Source: an uncultured Paracoccaceae bacterium
Lineage (GTDB): Bacteria > Pseudomonadota > Alphaproteobacteria > Rhodobacterales > Rhodobacteraceae
Direction: 5' to 3'
Assembly: GCA_947499715.1 (NCBI GenBank)
Contig: CANMPL010000004.1
Location: forward strand, 62,001 to 126,000
Length of the DNA stretch: 64,000 bases
Below, piece after piece: positions 47,098 through 57,184 of the stretch; within the stretch, counting starts at the first letter, position 1; the number at the start of each line of letters is the position of its first letter. Below the pieces are notes generated by a model. The model was not told where the DNA came from. It saw nothing but the letters and a program-made list of their open reading frames with translations, and did no database searches. The position numbers and the translations under genes are program-made.

Positions 47098-48911
47098 TCT
47101 TCCATCGCCTCAAGTTCGTCGATGAAGCCTTCGATCATCGACAGGCCCTTGTCCCAGAACGCGGGGTCAGAGGCGTCGAGGCCGAAGGGGGCCAAGAGTT
47201 CCTTGTGGTGCTTTGATCCGCCCGCTTTGAGCATGTCGAAATACTTCTCGCGGAAGTCGGGGTCGCCCTCTTCGTAAACCGCGTAAAGCGCGTTCACGAG
47301 GCCGTCGCCAAAGGCATAGGCGTAGACGTAGAACGGCGAATGCACGAAGTGGGGGATGTAGGCCCAGAAGGTTTCATACCCCTCTTGGAAGTCAAACACC
47401 TCGCCCAGGGATTCCGCCTGCACCGACATCCAGAGCGCATTGATGTCGTCTGGCGTCAGCTCGCCCTCGGTTCGGGCGGCATGGAGCTTGCATTCAAAGT
47501 CATAGAACGCGATCTGGCGCACGACGGTGTTGATCATGTCCTCGACTTTACCGGCCAGCAGGACTTTGCGTTCTTCTTTGGTCTTTGCCCCCTCCAGCAG
47601 CTTGCGGAAGGTCAGCATTTCGCCAAAGACGGAGGCGGTTTCGGCCAAAGTGAGGGGTGTTGAGGACAGCAACTCGCCCTGACCAGCCGCCAGCACCTGA
47701 TGCACGCCATGGCCCAATTCATGCGCTAAGGTCATGACATCGCGGGGTTTTCCCAGATAGTTGAGCATGACGTAGGGGTGCACAGTTGTGACCGTCGGGT
47801 GGGCAAAGGCGCCGGGCGCTTTGCCGGGTTTGACCGGCGCGTCGATCCAGCCTTTGGTAAAGAAAGGCTCTGCCAGTTCGGCCATTTTGGGGTCGAAATC
47901 GCCGTAGGCGTCCATGACGGTTTTCTTCGCCTCGGCCCAGTCAACTAGCCGGTCGTCTTCCATCGGTAGGGGCGCGTTGCGGTCCCATGTTTGCATGGTG
48001 TCCAGCCCCAGCCACTTGGCTTTCAGCTTGTAATACCGGTGGCTCAGGCGCGGGTAGGCTGCGACCACGGCGTTGCGCAGGGCCTCGACCACCTCGGCCT
48101 CTACATGGTTGGACAGATGCCGCCCGGTCTGGGGCGTCGGCATTTTGCGCCAGCGGTCTTCGATTTCTTTTTCCTTGGCCAGCGTGTTGTGGACGCGGGC
48201 GAAGATCTTGATGTTTTCCTTGAACACGGCGGCCAGCGCATGGGTCGCCGCCTCGCGCTTGGCGCGGTCTTGGTCGGTCAGCAGGTTCAATGTCGCCTCA
48301 AGGTTCAGCGGCTCGCCATCGACGACAAATTCAAGGCCCGCCATGGTTTCATCAAACAGACGGTTCCACGCGGCGGCACCCACGGTGGATTGGTCGTGCA
48401 GGAATTTTTCCAGCTCGTCGGACAACTGATGCGGCTTCATCGCGCGCATCCGGTCAAAGACCGGCTTGTAGCGAGCAAGGTCGGCGTTCTCCGCGATCAT
48501 CGTGGCCAGTTGCGCGTCGTCCAAGCGGTTGAATTCAAGGCCATAAAACACCAGCGGTGTGGTGTAGGCGGTGATCTTGTCCTGCGCGTCGGCCATAAAC
48601 TTGGCGCGGTCGGAATCAACGGTATTTTGGTAATACCGCAGCCCGGCAAAGGACATGATGCGGCCCGCGATCACGTCGATTTCCTCGTAGCGCTGCACGG
48701 CTTTCAACAGGCCTGCGGCGTCCAGATCGGCCAACTTGCCTTCGTAGTCGCCCGCAAAGTCGGCGCAGGCGGTTTCCAGCCAGTCCATGTCGCGCGTCAG
48801 CTCTGGTGCGTCCTCGCTGGGATAAAGGTCACTCAGGTCCCATTCTGGCAGGTCGCCAAAGGCGTTGCCGCCGGATGCGTTGGCGTCAAAAACAGGTGTG
48901 GGATGTTGCAT
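47094..48911 (-). CDS. pepF: Oligoendopeptidase F (M3 metallopeptidase)
   Basis: VMTLAHELGHGVHQVLA active site; start placed at MQHPTPVF. Confidence 0.93.
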   Translation of the reverse strand: MQHPTPVFDANASGGNAFGDLPEWDLSDLYPSEDAPELTRDMDWLETACADFAGDYEGKLADLDAAGLLKAVQRYEEIDVIAGRIMSFAGLRYYQNTVDSDRAKFMADAQDKITAYTTPLVFYGLEFNRLDDAQLATMIAENADLARYKPVFDRMRAMKPHQLSDELEKFLHDQSTVGAAAWNRLFDETMAGLEFVVDGEPLNLEATLNLLTDQDRAKREAATHALAAVFKENIKIFARVHNTLAKEKEIEDRWRKMPTPQTGRHLSNHVEAEVVEALRNAVVAAYPRLSHRYYKLKAKWLGLDTMQTWDRNAPLPMEDDRLVDWAEAKKTVMDAYGDFDPKMAELAEPFFTKGWIDAPVKPGKAPGAFAHPTVTTVHPYVMLNYLGKPRDVMTLAHELGHGVHQVLAAGQGELLSSTPLTLAETASVFGEMLTFRKLLEGAKTKEERKVLLAGKVEDMINTVVRQIAFYDFECKLHAARTEGELTPDDINALWMSVQAESLGEVFDFQEGYETFWAYIPHFVHSPFYVYAYAFGDGLVNALYAVYEEGDPDFREKYFDMLKAGGSKHHKELLAPFGLDASDPAFWDKGLSMIEGFIDELEAMED

Positions 48912-48978
48912 GGGGCGTCCTTTGATGTGTGTTTGCGCATACATAGGCGCGCGAAAGGCCAAGGGAAAGCGCGTCGGA

Positions 48979-49848
48979 TCAGAAACGATAGAGTTGGGCG
49001 GGGTTCTGCACGAGGATGTGATGCCGTGTCGCGGCGTCGGGCACGGCGCGGTGGAAGGCATCCCAAAGCGCGTTTGCGGGCGGCATCTCGGCGCCGTTCA
49101 GCATGATATGTGGCCAGTCAGACCCCCACAGGCAGCGTTCCGGGTTGGCCGCCACCAGCGCCTGCACAAAGCGGTCCGTTTCTGCGTAGGGCGCATTTGC
49201 CAACCGGTAGAGACCCGAGAGTTTCACATAGGCGTGCCCCTCCGCCAGCAAACGGCAGAGCGCCTGAAATCCCGGCGTGTCGGGCCCGGCGGATAGATCC
49301 GTGGGCCAGCCGACGTGGTCAAAAACCACCGGCACAGGGCAGGCGGCGATATCCGGGGCAAGCGTTTCCATGTGCTGATCGGCGTGGCAGAGCATCTGGA
49401 TATGCAGCCCCCGGTCAGCAAGGCGCGGGGCCATCGCGCGGGCGCCGTCCCAGGTCAGCACACCGCCGTGGACGTAGTTCAGCCGCACACCGGCAAGGTT
49501 CCAATCCACAAAACGGTCAAGGTCCGCATCAGTTGCCTCATCCGGTAAAAGACCAATGCCCTTGAAGCCGGGTCCCATGTCGCGCACGGCGTTGATTGTG
49601 ACCGTGTTATCAAGGCCATAGAAGATCGAATGCACGATCACACCCCGTGTGATGCCAAGAGCGGCCAGATGCGCCTTGTAGCCTGCCAGATAGGCGGCAT
49701 AGGGCTGGGCGGGGTCCTCTGTCCGGCCCTCAAACAGCGGCAGTTCGCCGGGGGCCGCGAGCAGGTGAACGTGGGTGTCACAGGCGTTTGGCGGGGCGTG
49801 GGTCGTTGGCACGGGCGCAGGCGGCAGCGGGGCGATGGGTTTAACCAT
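48979..49848 (-). CDS. Amidohydrolase-family (2-pyrone-4,6-dicarboxylate hydrolase-like) protein
   Basis: ACDTHVHLLAAPGELPLFEGR...VVFDHVGWPTD...RCLWGSDWPHIML. Confidence 0.85.
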   Translation of the reverse strand: MVKPIAPLPPAPVPTTHAPPNACDTHVHLLAAPGELPLFEGRTEDPAQPYAAYLAGYKAHLAALGITRGVIVHSIFYGLDNTVTINAVRDMGPGFKGIGLLPDEATDADLDRFVDWNLAGVRLNYVHGGVLTWDGARAMAPRLADRGLHIQMLCHADQHMETLAPDIAACPVPVVFDHVGWPTDLSAGPDTPGFQALCRLLAEGHAYVKLSGLYRLANAPYAETDRFVQALVAANPERCLWGSDWPHIMLNGAEMPPANALWDAFHRAVPDAATRHHILVQNPAQLYRF

Positions 49849-51430
49849 AGGTGGCAAGCATCTCTTTCAGATCGGCAAGGGTGTTGGCCTCTGCCATGGG
49901 TTTATCCTTGCGCCAGCGGAGCATACGCGGAAACCGCAGCGCAACCCCCGATTTATGCCGGGGCGAGGCGTTGATGCCCTCGAACGCGATCTCAAAGACA
50001 TGGTGCGGGGTGACCTGGCGGACGGGGCCGAATTTTTGCAGCGTGTTCTTGCGGACCCAGGCGGTGATCTCGCGGAACTCTGCATCGGTCAGGCCGGAAT
50101 AGGCCTTGGTGAAGGGGGTAAGTTCGTTGCCGTTCCAGACGGCAAATGTGTAGTCGGTGAACAGGTTCGCGCGCCGACCGTGGCCTGCTTGAGCATAGAT
50201 CATCACCGCGTCAATCGTCAGCGGATCGACCTTCCATTTCCACCAATCCCCGCGCTTGCGCCCCGCCAGATAGGGGCTGTCCAACCGCTTGAGCATCAGG
50301 CCTTCCGCGTGCAGTTCGCGCGACCGGTCACGTTCCGCCGCCAAGGCGTTCCAATCGGTGAAGGGAACCGAGGCAGATAGCCGGATTGGGGTGGTGATCG
50401 GGACAGCTTTAATCAGCTTTTCCAATTCCTTGCGGCGCGATGTAAATGTTTGCTTTCGGATGTCCTGACCGCGATGTTCCAACAGATCATAGGCCATCAG
50501 GATCACCGGTGCCTCTATCAGCAGTTTCTTTGGCACGGTCTTACGCCCAATGCGCGACTGCAAGGCATTGAAGCTAAGCGGTTTTTCGTCCCGAAACGCC
50601 AAAACCTCGCCGTCGATCACGGTGCCGTCGGGCAGAAAATCACGCAGCTGTGCCAGTTCAGGAAAACGGTCCGTCATCAGGTCTTCGCCGCGTGACCACA
50701 GGTGATGTTCACCGCCGCGCAAGATGAATTGGCCGCGAATTCCATCCCATTTTCGTTCGGCATTCCAATCTGTTGCAGGGTCAAGCTCATCCAAACTGTC
50801 CAAGCCATAGGCGAGGTAAAACGGATAGGGTCGCGACAGATCAGCGGTAGGATCGTCGGCGTCGATCAGGTCGGTCCACGTGGTGGTCGCCGGGGTCCAG
50901 TTGCCCATCAACTTATGGGTCAGCGTTGCCTCGTCCTGACCCGTGGCTTGGGCCAGTGCGCGGGTCATCAGTTTTTGACTGACACCAACCCGAAAGCCCC
51001 CAGTCAAAAGCTTGGTGAAAAGAAACCTTTCCTGTGTCGGCAGAACCTCCCATGCAGCCAGTATGCCGGCGCGGCGGGCTGGTTCATCTTGGGTCGAAAG
51101 CGTTTTGATATGGGTGATCCAATCGGTCAGGCTTTGGTCTGATGTGCCTTTGGGTTTGGGCAGGATCAGCGCGATGGTCTCGGCCAGATCGCCAACGATG
51201 CCGTAGCTCTCCTCAAACAGCCAATCGGGCAGGCCTGCCGCCTCTGCGGCCCACACGCGCAACTTGGTCGCGGTGATCATGCGTTTGGGGCGGCGACCGG
51301 AAAAGAGTGCGATGGTCCACAGCTTGTCATCGTCTGGCGCGGTGCGGAAATACGCAGCAAGGGCGGCCACCTTCACGCTTGTCTTGGTGCTTTCGTCGAT
51401 GCGGGCGAAGAGGGCGGCAAAATCCTTCAT
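49841..51430 (-). CDS. ATP-dependent DNA ligase
   Basis: Nucleotidyltransferase motif ERKWDGIRGQF; EVLAFRDEKPLSFNALQSRIGRK; EGLMLKRLDSPYLAGRKRGDWWKWK. Confidence 0.93.
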   Translation of the reverse strand: MKDFAALFARIDESTKTSVKVAALAAYFRTAPDDDKLWTIALFSGRRPKRMITATKLRVWAAEAAGLPDWLFEESYGIVGDLAETIALILPKPKGTSDQSLTDWITHIKTLSTQDEPARRAGILAAWEVLPTQERFLFTKLLTGGFRVGVSQKLMTRALAQATGQDEATLTHKLMGNWTPATTTWTDLIDADDPTADLSRPYPFYLAYGLDSLDELDPATDWNAERKWDGIRGQFILRGGEHHLWSRGEDLMTDRFPELAQLRDFLPDGTVIDGEVLAFRDEKPLSFNALQSRIGRKTVPKKLLIEAPVILMAYDLLEHRGQDIRKQTFTSRRKELEKLIKAVPITTPIRLSASVPFTDWNALAAERDRSRELHAEGLMLKRLDSPYLAGRKRGDWWKWKVDPLTIDAVMIYAQAGHGRRANLFTDYTFAVWNGNELTPFTKAYSGLTDAEFREITAWVRKNTLQKFGPVRQVTPHHVFEIAFEGINASPRHKSGVALRFPRMLRWRKDKPMAEANTLADLKEMLATYG

Positions 51431-52428
51431 GCCTCATCTTCCGTATCGCCGGTGTAATCGGTGCTGACCACATGGGCGTCATAGCCTTGATCCGTCAGCC
51501 AGCGGCGAAACGGGTCGGTGTAGCCGTGGGTGACAAAGATCTTTTGTGCCCCTGTCGCCCGGATCGCGGTGTTCAGCCCCTCCCAATCGGCATGGTCCGA
51601 GACAACAAATCCGCGGTCCATCGCCCGTCTGCGCCGCACCCCGCGCAGCGCCATCCAGCCAGAGGCGAAGGCGGTGGAGGCGCGGCCAAACTGCCGCGCC
51701 CAAGGCTGCGCCATGGCACCCGGCGTGGCGAGGACCAGCGCGCCGGGGTAGTCTTTGACGTTCATGTCTGGCGTGACGCGGATCGTGTCGGGCAGGGGGA
51801 TGCCTTGGGCGCGCAGGACCTCGTTGGTGTTTTCAATCGCGCCATGGGTCAGGATTGGGCCGATGTCGGGGTCCGCGGCGGTCAGTAATCGTTGTGCCTT
51901 TCCAAGGGCATAGGCGCCAAGGATTGAAAAGCGCCCTGCCGCGGCATTGGCGGCCCACCAGCCGTTGATTTGGTCGGTCAGGACGTCCTGCGGTGTCCAG
52001 CTGAACACCGGCAGACCAAAGGTGCATTCGGTGATGAAGGCGTGGCAAGGGACTGGTGCAAAGGGCTCGGACAGGCCATCTGCCACGGTCTTATAGTCGC
52101 CTGAGACGACCCAGCTTTGCCCTTTGACGGTGACTTTGATCTGGGCAGAGCCGGGGACGTGGCCCGCGGGGTGATAGCTGACGGAAGCTGCGCCGATCTG
52201 GCGCGGTTCGAGAAACTTGAGCGTTTCAATCCGCGCCTGTGGGCCAAGGCGGTGCTGCATCACCGGGGCCGCCGCATCGGTGGCAAGATAGGATCCCATG
52301 CCCGCGCGGGCATGATCGGCGTGGCCATGGGTTATCAGCGCCCGGTCAACGGGGCGCCAAGGGTCGATATAGAAATCACCTGCCGCGCAATAGATCCCGC
52401 GATCTGTGAAAGTGAGCACATCTGCCAT
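51427..52428 (-). CDS. Ligase-associated MBL-fold DNA exonuclease
   Basis: HGHADHARAGMGSYLAT; VVSGDYKT...TECTFGLPVFSW; ATGA overlap with ligase. Confidence 0.9.
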   Translation of the reverse strand: MADVLTFTDRGIYCAAGDFYIDPWRPVDRALITHGHADHARAGMGSYLATDAAAPVMQHRLGPQARIETLKFLEPRQIGAASVSYHPAGHVPGSAQIKVTVKGQSWVVSGDYKTVADGLSEPFAPVPCHAFITECTFGLPVFSWTPQDVLTDQINGWWAANAAAGRFSILGAYALGKAQRLLTAADPDIGPILTHGAIENTNEVLRAQGIPLPDTIRVTPDMNVKDYPGALVLATPGAMAQPWARQFGRASTAFASGWMALRGVRRRRAMDRGFVVSDHADWEGLNTAIRATGAQKIFVTHGYTDPFRRWLTDQGYDAHVVSTDYTGDTEDEA

Positions 52429-52522
52429 AGGCGGAGGGTAGCCTGTGAGAAGCTGCTGTCAAAAGGCGCGGCTGCGCCGCACGAGATGCTTTTGATGAGG
52501 GGGCTGTCTGCCCCCTCAAACT

Positions 52523-52551
52523 CCCCCGAGGATATTTTTGGCCAAAAGAAG
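52523..52551 (-). repeat. Copy of the dispersed element (CCCCCGAGGATATTTTTGGCCAAAAGAAG core on plus strand)
   Basis: Matches GGATATTTTTGGCCAAAAGAAG of the 16107 copy; directly 3' of the alpha/beta hydrolase stop. Confidence 0.8.
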
Positions 52552-52552
52552 C

Positions 52553-53488
52553 CTAAGGGTGGGCGTTGAAATGGGCTGCGATGGCGTCCAGAACCGGGAC
52601 CGCGATCTTTGGCCCATCCATCAGCATTTCGTGCTTGCCGCCGGGCACAAGTGTCAGCGTGCCGTTGGGCCACTTGGCCATGCGGGCTTTGATCCGGTCG
52701 GGGTCCACGATGCTTTCGTCGCTGCCCAGAAAGGTCAGGGTGGGCACATCTGGTGATGGTTTGGTCGAAAGCTGCCGGGTTTCCCAAAGCGCCTCGTTCA
52801 CCCAGCGCAGCGAAGGGCCGCCAAGGCCCAGATCGGGATGGGCGCGGACCTGATTTTGCATATAGGCATACATCTCGGGGTCATTTGTCAGCTCATTTTC
52901 GTCAAATGGCGTTTCCCCCAACGTGATGTCGGTGGATTGCCCGGGCACCAGATGACCATCAAGGCCGACCTTGCGGCTAAGCGCGCTGAGACCCCAGATA
53001 AAGCTGCGCAGGCTGAGCGAGCCCTTAATCCCCCACATCGGGGCCGAAAAAACCGCCGCGTTGACAGGCAGGCCTGTCATGGTGGCACGCAACCCAATTC
53101 CACCGCCCATGGAGTGGGCCACAAGGTAATAGGGTTTGGGCAGGTCGGTCGTGCCGACATAGTCCAGAAAGGCCGCCACGTCGTGTTGATAGTCGGTGAA
53201 GGCGCCAACATGGCCGAGGCCGCGATCATCTGCCAAGCGGTCCGACAGGCCCTGACCGCGCCAGTCAATCGCGGCAAGCGCGAAGCCCCGCGCTGCCATC
53301 TCGCGCGCGATACGGCCGTATTTTTCGATGAATTCGCTGCGGCCTGTGAACAGCAGCACCGTTCCCTTTGCGCCCTCCAGTGGCCAATAGCCCGCGCGGA
53401 TGCGCAGCCCGTCTGACGTCGTCAGCCAATGGGCAACGCCGCCTGCCGGCCCATCGGCGACGTCGGTAAAGAACGGTGCCTTTTCCAT
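52553..53488 (-). CDS. Alpha/beta hydrolase (lysophospholipase-like)
   Basis: GTVLLFTGRSEFIEKYGRIAREMAARGFALAAIDWRGQGLSDR...LVAHSMGGGIGLR. Confidence 0.9.
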   Translation of the reverse strand: MEKAPFFTDVADGPAGGVAHWLTTSDGLRIRAGYWPLEGAKGTVLLFTGRSEFIEKYGRIAREMAARGFALAAIDWRGQGLSDRLADDRGLGHVGAFTDYQHDVAAFLDYVGTTDLPKPYYLVAHSMGGGIGLRATMTGLPVNAAVFSAPMWGIKGSLSLRSFIWGLSALSRKVGLDGHLVPGQSTDITLGETPFDENELTNDPEMYAYMQNQVRAHPDLGLGGPSLRWVNEALWETRQLSTKPSPDVPTLTFLGSDESIVDPDRIKARMAKWPNGTLTLVPGGKHEMLMDGPKIAVPVLDAIAAHFNAHP

Positions 53489-53491
53489 GGT

Positions 53492-53779
53492 TTAGCTCAG
53501 GATTGCTGCCAGACGCATCGCCGCACCCATGTCGCCGTCAACCGTCAGCTTGCCGGTCATAAAGGCAGATGTGGGGTTCTGTTCGCCGTCCATGATCGCC
53601 TTGAAGGTGTCCGCCGCCGCCGTGAGGGTCACCTCTGCGTCGTCATCACCTGCGCGTGCGCCGTCACTGTCGATGATGATCGTGCCTTCGCCGTCGATGT
53701 TGAATTTCGCGGTGCCATCAAACCCTGAGGTCATCTTTTCGTTCAGGGTGGCTACGGCTTGTGTAATGACGTCGCTCAT
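53492..53779 (-). CDS. SCP2 sterol-binding domain protein
   Basis: AKFNIDGEGTIIIDSDGARAGDDDAEVTLTAAADTFKAIMDGEQNPTSAFMTGKLTVDGDMGAAMRLA. Confidence 0.92.
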   Translation of the reverse strand: MSDVITQAVATLNEKMTSGFDGTAKFNIDGEGTIIIDSDGARAGDDDAEVTLTAAADTFKAIMDGEQNPTSAFMTGKLTVDGDMGAAMRLAAILS

Positions 53780-53851
53780 TTCGGTGTCCTTTTCAGTGGA
53801 TTGTGACCTGCGCCTACTGGCGCCCACGGTTTGATACGCTACATTCACCAT

Positions 53852-54403
53852 ATGACAACCCGGACCGCCATCATCAATTTTTCCGTCACGGCACTTTTGA
53901 CGTTTGCGTCAATTGCGCAGGCGCAAAGTGCCGATCTGGATCAGCTTTTTGCCGATCTGGCAGAGGCGAGCCCGGAAGAGGCCGCGCGAATCGAAGGGCA
54001 GATCCACACGCTCTGGAGCAAAAGTGGATCAGCGGCGATGGATTTGCTGTTGCGCCGGGGCGAGGATGCGCTGGAGGCGGGCGATATTGCGGCGGCGCTG
54101 GATCATTTCAGCGCACTGGTGGACCATGATCCGGGTTTTGCCGAAGGCTACAACGGGCGCGCCACGGCCTATTACCTGTCGGGCAAGATGGGCCCCGCGC
54201 TAGAGGATGTGCGCCAGGCCCTGCGGCTGAACCCGCGCCATTTCGGGGCGCTGCGCGGATTTGCGATCATGCTCGAAGAGCTTGGGCAGCCACAAAACGC
54301 ATTGGAGATCTACCGCGAGGTTCTGGCCATTCACCCCCATGCCGAAGGCGTGGGCGATGCCGTTGCGCGGCTCGCGATTGAGCTGGAAGGCCAGTCGCTT
54401 TAA
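53852..54403 (+). CDS. Secreted TPR-repeat protein
   Basis: Signal peptide; ALDHFSALVDHDPGFAEGYNGRATAYYLSGKMGPALEDVRQALRLNPRHFGAL. Confidence 0.85.
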   Translation: MTTRTAIINFSVTALLTFASIAQAQSADLDQLFADLAEASPEEAARIEGQIHTLWSKSGSAAMDLLLRRGEDALEAGDIAAALDHFSALVDHDPGFAEGYNGRATAYYLSGKMGPALEDVRQALRLNPRHFGALRGFAIMLEELGQPQNALEIYREVLAIHPHAEGVGDAVARLAIELEGQSL

Positions 54404-54427
54404 CCGGCGGCCAAATCGGGAATCCCC

Positions 54428-57184
54428 ATGCAACCCAGTCGTATTACGGCCGTCTTAGGCCCGACCAACACCGGCAAGACGCATTACGCGATCGAGCGGA
54501 TGCTGGGCTATCGCACCGGTGTGATTGGGCTGCCGCTGCGGCTTTTGGCGCGCGAGGTTTATGACCGGATTGTTGCGGCCAAAGGGCCGGGCGTTGTCGC
54601 TTTGGTGACCGGCGAAGAACGGATCGTGCCACCGCGCGCGGCTTACTGGGTCTGCACGGTCGAGGCGATGCCGACAGGCATGGGCTGTGACTTTCTGGCG
54701 GTCGACGAAATCCAGCTTTGTGCCGACGCTGAGCGGGGCCATGTCTTTACCGACCGGTTGCTGCATGCCCGTGGCCTGCACGAGACGCTTTTCATGGGCG
54801 CTGACACGATGCGCGACGCGATTGCGGCGATGGTGCCCGGCGTTGAATTCCTGCACCGGGATCGGTTCAGCACGCTGACCTACACAGGCTCCAAAAAGCT
54901 TAGCCGGATGCCGTCCCGTGCGGCCATCGTCGGGTTCTCTGTCGAAAACGTCTATGCGATGGCCGAACTGCTGCGCCGCCAAAAGGGTGGGGCGGCGGTG
55001 GTGATGGGCGCGCTGTCCCCCCGCACGCGCAACGCGCAGGTCGAAATGTATCAAAACGGCGACGTCGATTACCTTGTTGCCACCGATGCCATTGGCATGG
55101 GGCTGAATCTGGACGTCAAACATGTGGCGTTTTCGGCGTTGACCAAATTTGATGGCCTGCGGATGCGGCACCTGTTCCCGGAAGAGCTTGGCCAGATTGC
55201 AGGCCGTGCGGGGCGCTATATGGAACCGGGCACCTTTGGTGTCACTGGCGAAGCCCCGACGCTTGATGACGGGGTGGCGCAGGCGATTGTCGACCACAAG
55301 TTTCGCCCCGTGCAAAAATTGCAATGGCGCAGCGCGGATCTGCAGTTCGGCTCGCCCAAGCGGTTGATCCAGACGCTTGAAGCGCGCACCGATGACCCCT
55401 GGCTGACGCGCGTGCGCGAAAGCGACGATCTGGCCGCACTCAAAGCGCTGGCGGCGGATGAGCTGGTGGCCGCCCGCGCCAAGGACGGCCCATCGGTGCG
55501 TTTGCTCTGGGATGTCTGCCGCATCCCCGATTTTCGCGGCATCAGCCGGGGCGAACATGCGGGTCTTTTGACGCGGATCTATACCGACCTGCACCAATCC
55601 GGTCAGGTCGATGAAAACTGGTTCGCGCTCCAGGTCGCGCGGATCGACCGCACCGATGGCGACATTGATACGCTGTCCAAACGCTTGGCATATATCCGCA
55701 CATGGACCTATGTGGCGCAGCGCAAAGGCTGGTTGCGTGACGAAATGCATTGGCGCGATGCGACGCGCGCTGTAGAAGACCGTTTATCAGACGCGCTGCA
55801 TGGCGCGCTCACGCAAAGATTTGTGGACCGGCGGACATCAGTTCTGCTTCGCCGGCTCAAGCAGAAGGAGAGCCTTGTGGCCGAGGTGAACGACAAAGGC
55901 GAAGTGACCGTCGAGGGTGAATTCGTAGGCAAGCTGGAAGGCTTCCGTTTCCGCATGGATAAGGCGGGCAGCCCTGATGAAGCCAAGACGCTGCGGCAGG
56001 CGTCCACGGCGGCATTGGTGCCGCATTGGCATCTGATGGCGGATCGGTTCTACAACGCGCCTGACCCCGAGATGGACTTTACCGAACAGGGTGGGTTGAT
56101 GTGGGGCGATGCGGCCGTGGGCAAACTGTCTGCCGGCGCTGATCCGCTCAAGCCAGAGGTTGTCGCCTTCGTCGATGATGAAGCAGGGCCCGACGTGGCC
56201 GCCAAGGTCCAGCGCCGCTTGCAGCACTTTATCGAACGCAAGATTGCTGCCGGGTTTGAACCGCTGCTGGCGCTCAAGAATGACGAGGCACTGACCGGTG
56301 CGGCCAAAGGCTTTGCCTTTCGGTTGGCCGAAGGCTTTGGCGTTGTGCCGCGCGGCGAGGTGGCTGATGAGGTGAAAGCGCTTGATCAGGACGCCCGTGG
56401 CGCGCTGCGCAAGCATGGCGTGCGCTTTGGTCAGTTCACGATCTTCATGCCGCTCTTGCTGAAACCTGCGCCAACCCGGTTGCGGCTGGTACTGTGGTCG
56501 CTGTTCAAGGGCCTAGCCGAGTTTCCCGAAAGCCCGCCACCCGGTCTGGTGACCGTGCCTGCGGCAAAGGACGTGCCACCGGGCTATTATGCGATGGCTG
56601 GATACCGCGCCGCCGGCGAACGCGCGATCCGCATTGATATGCTCGAACGTCTGGCCGATATGCTGCGCGACAAGGATTCGCGCGGCGGATTTGAAGCCAA
56701 CGCCGATATGCTCTCGATCACGGGCATGACGCTGGACCAATTTGCCGATCTGATGGGCGGTCTGGGCTATAAGGCCGACAAGGGCGAACGTGAAAAGGTC
56801 AAACCCGTGGCCGTTGATGCAGTGGCCGAAACGCCTGTCGCCGAAGCGGAAACACCCGCCGAAATCCCGGCAGAGACCCCGGCAGAGGTGGTTGCCCCAA
56901 CCGATGAGACCCCGGTCGAAACAACCCTGGAAGCCCCCGATACCGGCCCCGAGATGGAGGTCTTCTATACCTTCACGTGGGGTGGTCGCGCGCAGCGGCA
57001 GGGCGGACGCCCGCAGGGGCAAAACCGTGGCGGTGACAAACCGCGCGGCAAAGGCAAGCCAAAGGGCAAAGGCGGGCCACGCGGGGATAAGCCGCAAAAG
57101 TTCACCTCCAAGCCGAAGGCCGAAAAGAAAATCGACCCTGACAATCCCTTTGCGGCGGCTCTGTCGGGTTTCAAAACCGATTGA
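54428..57184 (+). CDS. Suv3-like ATP-dependent RNA helicase with low-complexity basic C-terminal tail
   Basis: AVLGPTNTGKTHYAIERML Walker A; VDEIQLCADAERGHVFTDRLL; ATDAIGMGLNLDVKHVAFSAL; IAGRAGRY. Confidence 0.93.
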   Translation: MQPSRITAVLGPTNTGKTHYAIERMLGYRTGVIGLPLRLLAREVYDRIVAAKGPGVVALVTGEERIVPPRAAYWVCTVEAMPTGMGCDFLAVDEIQLCADAERGHVFTDRLLHARGLHETLFMGADTMRDAIAAMVPGVEFLHRDRFSTLTYTGSKKLSRMPSRAAIVGFSVENVYAMAELLRRQKGGAAVVMGALSPRTRNAQVEMYQNGDVDYLVATDAIGMGLNLDVKHVAFSALTKFDGLRMRHLFPEELGQIAGRAGRYMEPGTFGVTGEAPTLDDGVAQAIVDHKFRPVQKLQWRSADLQFGSPKRLIQTLEARTDDPWLTRVRESDDLAALKALAADELVAARAKDGPSVRLLWDVCRIPDFRGISRGEHAGLLTRIYTDLHQSGQVDENWFALQVARIDRTDGDIDTLSKRLAYIRTWTYVAQRKGWLRDEMHWRDATRAVEDRLSDALHGALTQRFVDRRTSVLLRRLKQKESLVAEVNDKGEVTVEGEFVGKLEGFRFRMDKAGSPDEAKTLRQASTAALVPHWHLMADRFYNAPDPEMDFTEQGGLMWGDAAVGKLSAGADPLKPEVVAFVDDEAGPDVAAKVQRRLQHFIERKIAAGFEPLLALKNDEALTGAAKGFAFRLAEGFGVVPRGEVADEVKALDQDARGALRKHGVRFGQFTIFMPLLLKPAPTRLRLVLWSLFKGLAEFPESPPPGLVTVPAAKDVPPGYYAMAGYRAAGERAIRIDMLERLADMLRDKDSRGGFEANADMLSITGMTLDQFADLMGGLGYKADKGEREKVKPVAVDAVAETPVAEAETPAEIPAETPAEVVAPTDETPVETTLEAPDTGPEMEVFYTFTWGGRAQRQGGRPQGQNRGGDKPRGKGKPKGKGGPRGDKPQKFTSKPKAEKKIDPDNPFAAALSGFKTD

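Noticed and set aside
47991-49106. 371-aa plus-strand ORF antisense to pepF
   Set aside because: Shadow ORF; PepF with HELGH motif is on the other strand.
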